64,000 nucleotides of DNA from Lutjanus erythropterus (Eukaryota > Chordata > Actinopteri > Lutjaniformes > Lutjanidae): assembly GCA_020091685.1 (NCBI GenBank), contig CM034601.1:9674419-9738418 (forward strand), written 5' to 3'. This document shows, piece by piece, positions 56,731 to 64,000 of this stretch. Each line of letters begins with the position of its first letter. Position 1 is the stretch's first letter. The notes beneath the pieces were generated by a model. That model worked only from the letters and a program-made list of their open reading frames with translations. It was not told the origin of the DNA and made no database searches. A program made the position numbers and the translations under genes.

Positions 56731-57837
56731 CAAGCTAACGGGGTTACGGACACGGCTACTGCAACTAAAAATGTCTTGCATTCAAAATACAGCAGCAGAT
56801 TTTTCCCCACTATGGATGATTTCTTTAATATTTTTTGAGGTTATAAACGGATATATTATTGTGAAATGGATACTTTAGCATTTTAGCTCGCATAGCCATC
56901 GTCATTAATGTGACTAAATCATAGTGGAGGTTGTGTGTTTTCCATTTTATAGCAAATTATTACGACGTATACAACAGAAAGGAAACACACAAACATTTTT
57001 AATAATGTTTGCTAAAACTGTGACTCAGTACGCCAAATAAATACGTAAATTCTAAGAGGAAAAATTAAATGCAACAGTGTCTGCTTTATTTTGAAAATTT
57101 TGGCGAAAATTAACATCCTGTAAATTCTGTTTAGCTTTACAAAAGTCCCTGTTGATGCCGTCGACCTCTGTATCTCCCACTGCCACCTGTTGCCACAGTG
57201 ATGTAAACACACCGTTACATCAGGTGAGTTCAGGTGAAGATGGAGGGGTTTTTTTTCCCTTCCAACTTCATTATACAGAAGGAAATTTAATTTGCAAGCA
57301 GGCATCAAACACACAGGTTACAAAAACACATCAGTGACAATAAGCTGCATCAATATAAACATGTATAAAATATTAGAAATGAAATAAATAAATAGTACTA
57401 GAACTACAAAGTCTCAAAATAATGAGTGTGTCAAAATGACATTCTAAAAATAATCAATTAAAATAATGAGAAATACTCAAAATAATGACGTACTAGTCTA
57501 AAATAATGACAGTATCTAAGTTATTAGTTTGAAAAAGTCTAAGAGATAAATAGTTATTTTGAGAGTTTCACATCATAATGACTTATAAGGCAGAAAATGG
57601 TTTTCCATAAAAACTAAAGCAGCAGATGGAACCAAAAATCACTGTCAGAGGTCAAAGGAGACCAGCAAAAAAGGTAAAAAAAAAAAAAAAAAAGAAAAGA
57701 AAAGAAGCAAAAAACTACGTGGTAAATGCATGTTTTCATAAAGATCTTAAACATATAGAACAATTTTGTGAGAAAAGACTGTAAGATCGATCAACAGGTC
57801 AGGACAGAATGTGGTCTAATTCGAAAAAACAATGCAA

Positions 57838-58022
57838 AAGTGCCCTCTTGGATGCTCCTACAGTGGATAAACCCCTCTAAACCTCTCTTCAGCCCTCTAA
57901 AGTCCTCTTCTAGTGGACAAAATATGGCACGGTGCCCTCTAAAGTGCCCGTTCAATGAACAAAATGTGGTAAATTGCCCTCTAAAGTGACCTTCCAGTGG
58001 ACAAAATATGGCACGGTGCCCT
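57838..58022. repeat. Short tandem minisatellite, 'GCCCTCTAAAGT' unit
   Basis: Units of about 44 bp, each with a gacaaaat or gaacaaaatgtgg step and tgccctctaaagt. Three similar units are followed by a final partial one; the left part is more degenerate. Confidence 0.75.
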
Positions 58023-58324
58023 CATCACGTAGGTGCAAGGCTATCAGAAACCGTGTCCAAGAAAAAGGTAACACTCTTTGCCATAAAAACTTTAACTGAC
58101 ATTGTTTCGATCACACTTGGATCTTCATCAGGATTATGTCAAAAAAAAGAGCCCAGCTCTTGTTTTAAATAATTAAGTATTATAGGTGAAGTTCAGTAAC
58201 CCTAACACAGATATAGGAATACCTTTTCCATCGATTCCCTCCAAATAAAAGGATGCTGTCAGTTCTGCCAACGACAACAGACTGAACACTTCCAGCTACA
58301 CTGCAGCCATTGTGTTAAAACAGA

Positions 58325-58615
58325 ATGTCTTTACCAAACATTACTGAGTAGCAAGTCCCAAGTAATTCCACATACCACTGCAATATTAAATATTTACTGA
58401 CAACCATGGAAACAGCAGGATATGTCAGAGCGAGTCGAAGCCAGGGGAAAACCATTGGAAAAAAAACTATATGGTTGAAGTGAGTTGCCCCCTCCTGCCC
58501 AGACTTGGGAAGCTCAGGTTCAGGCAGACTGCAGGCGTGCAAGACAACATTAAACTCTGACTTTGCTTTAACAAGCAAGGACGAATCCTCCATTTTAAGC
58601 TGATCAGCTGTTTAT
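58325..58615. mobile_element. Second 'GGTTGAAGTGAGTTG' element
   Basis: tatggttgaagtgagttgcc, caggttcaggcagactgcag, gacgaatcctccattttaag. Matches 43360-43570. Confidence 0.6.
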
Positions 58616-60154
58616 AACTCTGTCAGTTGTTTGTTGATGTAAAGTTCAGCCTGTTATCCTGAAAACAAAAACACCCACTGCTCTGAAAAAACACACTCTG
58701 GAGTTAAGTGGTTGCCAAACTCCATTAACATATTGCTCAATTTAACAGTTACAAACATCTGCTCCCTCTGCAATATTATAAAGGATTTTTTTTTACAAGT
58801 CATGAACTCTTCCGTGAACATTCGGCATTATTTTGAACTCTAATTAACGTGAAACAGGCAAACAAAGGCCGTTTTTCTGGCCCAGAATAGAAATTTCAAA
58901 GGAGAACATGCTGGCTGTAGGTTTGTTGTCAGAGAATTTCAACTTAGCATGTGTCCTTTCTAATGACAAATTATGCTCATTTGATGATTTTGTACAGTAA
59001 ATATATTGAGGATTTATCCTTTAAAAGTCCAGTGCTGGTGAGTTTGCAGATTGCAAACATGGAAGTCTGTATTTAGAGCCAGAGTTTGGTTTGTCTGTTC
59101 TGGGCATTTTTGACACATTCTGCCAATAGAGCTCTGAAAGATTTATCTTTAACGCTGGAACTTTAAATGGAGTGCAGTGAAATTTGGCCTGTGGCTCTTT
59201 TGCCCATTTCCAAAAAAACAAACAAAAAAAAACAAACAAACAAAAAAAAAACAACAACTAACAATTATTTTGTTTGTTGGTCTACAGTGATTCAGAATAT
59301 TATTATTATTATTATTATGTCAACTAAAATGTGCATCACATGCCAACCCTGAGTCCTCAAAAATATTGTAGGGAGCATTTTTAAATTAAAGCAGGGGAGA
59401 AAATTTGAGTTTCATAGACTTTGTTTTCTGCATTCTGGTGACTTTTAAAGAAAAAAAATAATGTAATGAGTAACATTTTTTGCAAACAGATATTTGCAAA
59501 TGATTTATAAATGACAGTTACTGGCTGGAGTACACAACAGGACCATTATTCAGCTTAGTGGTGTAATTTCAAATTTGAGTACAGTAACACAGACAATATT
59601 TGACAAATGTTTTTCTGAGGATGTATTAACTTTAGGCTGCTCTCCGAAAAAATGTGCCCCTTCATTTTAAAATTGATTAATTTGAAAGCGGAAGAGCCTC
59701 GAACAGCCTGCTTTCAGTCATGCCCTCTGATGCAAACTGTACTTGAGAGAACGAGAGAGAATAAAAACTGATAAGCTGCTTAAAGCTAAACTGAGCATTT
59801 GTGCTCAGTCAGAAACTGGGTCAAAATCAAGCACAGAAGTCTGCAAATAGGGCAAAAAAAAAACATCCTGGATAAATAAAGTAAACAGCTGCAACTTATC
59901 AGTTGATAAATAATTATCTGGATCTTTTATTTTCTTTTAGACATTCAGACACTTGTTTACATGTTTCTTTGCCATTTACTGCTGGGCAGCTGACTTCTAG
60001 TCACTCCTTTGCAGCTGCAGCAGAGACTTGCCAAAATGGTTGCAAATGTTTTCACAGCTTCACAAACAGGAAATGTCAGTCAGAGCATAACCACAAGTTT
60101 GAAAAGCAAGTTTTTGACTCTTTTCTTTTTTCTTTTTTATCATATCACACACAC

Positions 60155-62075
60155 GCTAACCTGGTTTGCAGGCAGCCTCTTGTGAGCCATAGAAAAAATC
60201 AAAAGGGCCACATCTGGCTCTCTGTCCACAAGCTGATTAAGCCTGACATATATATTCTATATTCTATAAAGAATATCGCCTGATAAATCAATATCTGATT
60301 TATTTTCTCCCTAACATCAGTATCAGCTAGTGAGAACAACACCAACCCAATACACAACCCTTACAAAAAAATCAGATTATGCTTTCAGTTTACTTTTTGT
60401 GTACTCAGAGATATACTTAAAAATATACTTAAGTACATTTGGCTTATTTTGAAAACTATACAGAAAAATCTAAATATCTATTTGTATTATGTTATACTTA
60501 AACTCTTTGATTGAGATATACATAAGAAAATTAGAATCAAGTTTTCTTGTTTTATACATAAAGTTTAAGTATATTTGGCTTGTGGTTGTGCTTTTTGATA
60601 GAGTAGCTACTTAGCTACAATCTTCTTAAAGCACAGTTAAACACATATTTTGAGTATAAAAATATATACAAATAGTATGCTTGACAGTGCAAAAATAATA
60701 TAAATAGTAAACTATAAGTATTGTGTCTTATGGAAAAGTACACTTGCAGTATAAAAACTACTGATAATTACATAACTAGTAAACTAAAAAAAATATATAA
60801 ATTTACTTGCAGTATGCTTTGAAATATACTTTTCATAAATTTTCTAGGGCAGCTGCAGCCTCAAAGGTGGACCTAAGAAGCCTCGGCCCACCCAGTTCTA
60901 CAACTGGCCCGTCCTAAATTACTGGGAAGCCAATATTTACCTATTTTTTATTTTTATATATAAAAATTAACATTTAAATGCACAATAAAGACCAAAAAAC
61001 CTTTTCCTTTTGAAAATGTAAAATCACAACAGGCCATTTTAGCTTTTTAATAAACTCGAGTTGCTGGGAATATTTGCAACAGTAGGAAAAAAAAAGATTA
61101 TTTTCACTTCTGACTGAGTGGATTAAGGATTTATTTCAACCAAACTAGAACTGGCGATTGTTGTGAACAGTGGAAAGACGAACCAAGATGGTTCTGGCGA
61201 GTTTTATTTTGTTTCTGCCAAATCTGACTGAAGTGTGATGAGTTAGGTAGTTAGGCTTGTCTTAGTTCAGTGAAAGAGGAAACTGTGGATTCAGTAGACG
61301 TCAGGTGGAACTGAAAATGCCTGGCTTGATTGTCTCAGGATTGTCTTGAAAACAGAACAACTATTAAATACTCAAGAAGACGAGCCACCAAAGTTTAGAG
61401 GAAAAGGCACCAAGCCATAGACAAAGGCCATGATGTACATTTTAGTTGACAAAGTATTTAAACTTCTTTTGTGTATAGGCTATATATTTTTTACAGTTGT
61501 CAAATGCAACTGTCACTTTACACTGTAAAAAAAAATAGCTGAAATGACTCAAGACTTCAAGGAAACATATTGCAATATTAGTTGAGATAATTTACTTTTA
61601 TTCTATAGATGAACTTCAATCAATTGTATTTGGTCACAGTGAGCTGTGAACCTGATTGGTCATTATTTTGGTGCCTGAAAATTGAATCATTCGCTTTCAC
61701 TTGAATCATTTGAAATGTTTAAAGACATATTTTCTGGGAGTTCTCAAACTCAAAGATTTAAGTTTATCTAAAGGAGAAAAGTAAATTATCTCAAAAAAAA
61801 AAAAAAAAAAAAAAAAAAATCAGCAGTCGGTAAAACTTTTTTCAAAACTTACAAGTTTGAGTTGGGCTCAAAACTCAAAAATCTATTGCAGTACAGTATG
61901 ATTAAGTTTTGACTAGTCTCAACTTCTTCATAGTCCTTCAACAATGATAGATAAATTAAAATTTTGAAAAAATTATTCATTCACTTTGCCAAAGTCACAA
62001 GAAACCACTAGAAAGAGGCTAAAGAGCTGCATGCAGCTCTGAGGCTGCAGGTTGCGTATCCCTGTACTAGTACAT
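60155..62075. mobile_element. Probable decayed hAT-like region with nested insertion
   Basis: The two ends carry matching low-copy phrases: 'ggccacatctggctctctg' near 60205, and 'gctgcatgcagctctgaggc' with 'gtatccctg' near 62025. These resemble the ends of vertebrate hAT elements. Between them lie AT-rich 'atatacttaag' repeats and the element at 61505-61825. Boundaries are uncertain. Confidence 0.35.
61505..61825. mobile_element. Small AT-rich element with A-run
   Basis: Reverse-orientation relative of 4020-4320 (shared gctttcacttgaatca, cacagtgagctgtgaac, gagataatttactt). Ends in an A-run at 61793-61819. Confidence 0.55.
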
Positions 62076-62649
62076 CGATATTACTTACTACATAAAGTAC
62101 ACTTGGGAAATATACTTGAACTTTACTTTAGTGTACTTAATCTAATGAACTTGAACTCCAAGCATACTTCTGTTTCATCACACTGAGAGTCCAATATTTG
62201 GGACACATGAACACTGTAGTTTAAATAAAAAAAGTTGCCACACTCATGATCTTTGTCCTGCTGTGAAACTGTAGCATCGTATATGAAAAGAGCAACACTC
62301 CCTGCACTCCTCTGATGATGTAAAAACATGATGCAAGTCAACACTTTAACCTCATTGTTTCAGGTGACATCTACTGAGCTGAAGTAGAGACACAAAACAG
62401 TAGAAAATGCATCGCCGTCCGAACACTTTCTGAAAGAAAAGCTGGTTATTCTGCACATTGTTCCCCCTGCTGTTGTCCAACTGCAACTTCAGAATGAGCC
62501 ACAGGAATTTTCTTGCCCTGAACGGAGCCTCTCAGCTATGCTCACTCCCAGGATGTGTGTACCACCCCCAACGAGGCCATGCATCAAGCGCCTCACAATA
62601 ATTAACAGCATTTCCTGTTAGCACTTCAAAGTAAAACACCAGCACGTTG

Positions 62650-62674
62650 CCAAAAAAAAAAAAAAAAAAAAAAA
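62650..62674. repeat. Poly(A) run
   Basis: About 24 A residues in intergenic sequence, with no clear retroposon body. Confidence 0.7.
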
Positions 62675-62711
62675 TATCAGAGCATTATTGCCTGAATGTA
62701 AAAGGAGGACT

Positions 62712-62796
62712 TTCAAGGAATACTTTCAACATTTTGGGAAACACACTTACATTTGCTTTCTTGCATGAATCACATGAGAAGATCAATACCAGAGCT
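62712..62796. mobile_element. Left fragment of the 'TTAGCTTAGC' family
   Basis: caacattttgggaaacacac and catgagaagatcaatacc. Directly followed by another element at 62786. Confidence 0.6.
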
Positions 62797-63095
62797 GCAA
62801 CAGTTAATACATTAATCAATTACTGAATTAATCACCAACTATTCTGATAACTGGTTAATTAGAGAAATTTTTCAAGAGAAAAAGGGCAAAATTCCCTGAT
62901 TTCAGCCTCTAAGTGTGCATATTTCCTGGTTTCTTTACTACTCCTCTCTGACAGTAAACTAAATAACTTTGGGTTGTGGACAAAACAAGACAGAGGACTT
63001 CGGGAAACACTGATCAATATTTTCCGACATGTTTATGGACCAAACAACTAATCGATTGTGTAAAAATTATTGCCAGATTGATTACTAGTTGAAAA
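62786..63095. mobile_element. Near-complete copy of the 'GCTGCAACTAA' family
   Basis: Starts agagctgcaacagttaatac and holds all core blocks in order (tttcttactac-like variant of the 'ctcctctctgacagtaaact' step, 'tgtggacaaaacaagacaga'). Ends in an attgattactagttg variant. Confidence 0.75.
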
Positions 63096-63395
63096 ATAGT
63101 ATGTGGTGGAGCACACAGACATAACATACATTTTATGATGAAAAATTATGTAATCAAATTCTGCATGAAATTATATTATTATACATCTATATTTTTTTGA
63201 AAAGACTATTGTTTTAAAAAAAATTGGTGTATATGATCTAAACTTCAAGTGTATTTATTACAGATCTATATTATTATTTGGTGTGGGGATCTCTTCTCTA
63301 TCCAAACTGACATTGGGGCACTGAAACTAAACTTTCACAGGTGTTTTAAAATAAATTAGACACGCACACAAATAGAGCATATATTATAGTCTAAT

Positions 63396-63401
<6 letters not shown>

Positions 63402-63464
<63 letters not shown>

Positions 63465-63465
63465 T
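63402..63465. repeat. Compound (CA)n(TA)n microsatellite
   Basis: About 25 CA units run straight into about 7 TA units, 470 bp before the next gene's start codon. Confidence 0.95.
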
Positions 63466-63734
63466 AAACCTGATTTAAGAAAGTGGCTCAAATATACATA
63501 AAATGCAACCTATAAATTGAACAAATAAAAATTTGCATCACATTCTCTTAAAAAAAGTTTTCATATGTTGGTATATCAGACAATAAAGTGGTGATCGGCC
63601 AATATTGGGCCAATAATAAAAACTAATTGATTTTTAATGTTTCCAATGGTAGATTAAAGAGCGTATTTTCAATTTGTCTCCTAATCTGTACCACTTGAGG
63701 TAAATAAAAAAAATTGTTGTAGCTAGACCTGCTG

Positions 63735-63934
63735 CCTCGAGCGCTTCATTATTTTACTTTGAAGGGTCCGCCGATCTGTTTCCGGTTTTATAGCTAGCGA
63801 TTTGACGCTGCTGCGGCAGCGTGGATCAACCGGACTTTGACGCCTTTAAGGAGGGAAACTAGGCTGCGACCCTTTAAAGTTTCTTCCATCACGAGGAACG
63901 GTTTGTCCCCTGAGGTCAAACCGTTACCGGAGAG
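63735..63934 (+). promoter_or_regulatory. Promoter/5' UTR of the gene starting at 63935
   Basis: The base composition shifts abruptly from AT-rich repeat sequence to GC-rich, CpG-containing sequence (ccgccgatctg, gacgctgctgcggcagcg) just before the ATG. An ETS-type tttccgg site is present and there is no clear TATA box. Confidence 0.4.
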
Positions 63935-64000
63935 ATGATGACCGACCTGTTCGCCTCGTTGTCGGTGTTGGGAGCCGCGGTGCTCCTCAGCGAGGCGACC
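63935..64000 (+). CDS. 5' end of an unidentified gene, cut by the window edge
   Basis: ATGATG at 63935 opens a frame to the window edge reading MMTDLFASLSVLGAAVLLSE. It is hydrophobic, so it suggests a signal anchor or first membrane segment. The preceding 200 bp is GC-rich compared with the repeats before it and holds a tttccggttt ETS-like site near 63780, as in a promoter or leader. In human the MYO7A-GDPD4 neighbourhood continues to PAK1, CLNS1A and AQP11. An N-terminal first helix of aquaporin-11 would fit length and place, but 22 residues cannot prove it. Confidence 0.4.
   Translation, partial: MMTDLFASLSVLGAAVLLSEAT

Larger units (their letters stand above)
56740..63730. other. Intergenic region between gdpd4 and the next gene
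   Basis: 7 kb of AT-rich sequence dominated by dispersed elements and simple repeats listed separately. No exon with splice sites and coding signal was found on either strand. Confidence 0.6.

Noticed and set aside
59903-60283. 126-codon + strand frame in intergenic DNA
   Set aside because: No family resemblance, low-complexity end, and it overlaps a probable decayed element.

Overview
The window is vertebrate nuclear DNA, almost certainly from a percomorph-type teleost fish. The evidence is two multi-exon genes with short exons and GT-AG introns of fish size. The introns are full of small dispersed elements of the kind common in spiny-rayed fishes, such as the 'GGGCTGCAACTAACGATTA' and 'TTAGCTTAGCATAAAGACTGG' families. 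There are also long CA/GT microsatellites. Nothing prokaryotic, no CRISPR array and no tRNA or rRNA gene was seen.

Layout: 1-4362 is upstream sequence of the first gene, holding a possible promoter or regulatory block and several small repeats. From 4414 to 37777 on the + strand lies a complete unconventional myosin VIIA gene (myo7a, 47 coding exons, 2180 codons). It encodes an actin motor, five IQ motifs, a charged single alpha-helix, and a MyTH4-FERM-SH3-MyTH4-FERM tail. I traced every exon by reading frame; all phases close. All introns are GT-AG except intron 36, which has AT-AC ends with a U12-type donor and branch site. From 54535 down to 40854 on the - strand is a complete six-transmembrane glycerophosphodiester phosphodiesterase gene (gdpd4 by synteny, 15 coding exons, 592 aa). 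It converges tail-to-tail on myo7a, the order known for human MYO7A-GDPD4. The 2 kb between the two 3' ends carries a 700-bp TA-flanked inverted-repeat element with a second palindromic element inside it. From 56.7 to 63.9 kb is repeat-rich intergenic DNA. At 63935 a new + strand reading frame opens and runs off the end; aquaporin-11 is a synteny-based guess only.

How the genes work: MyoVIIA is the hair-cell and photoreceptor/RPE motor (Usher 1B in people, mariner in zebrafish). Gdpd4-family proteins are membrane ectoenzymes that cleave glycerophosphodiester bonds. Nothing in the sequence says they act together; the linkage is conserved synteny.

The most interesting signals are RNA-processing ones. 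They are a predicted AT-AC minor-spliceosome intron in myo7a, an unannotated 42-nt in-frame cassette exon with nested in-frame acceptors in motor loop 2, and a (GT)26 microsatellite that forms the 5' splice site of myo7a exon 4. A long (TG)n tract also sits just before the gdpd4 exon 11 acceptor, and a 12-codon uORF ends three bases before the myo7a start. Transposon fossils include a Penelope-like reverse transcriptase remnant and a decayed Tc1-like transposase.
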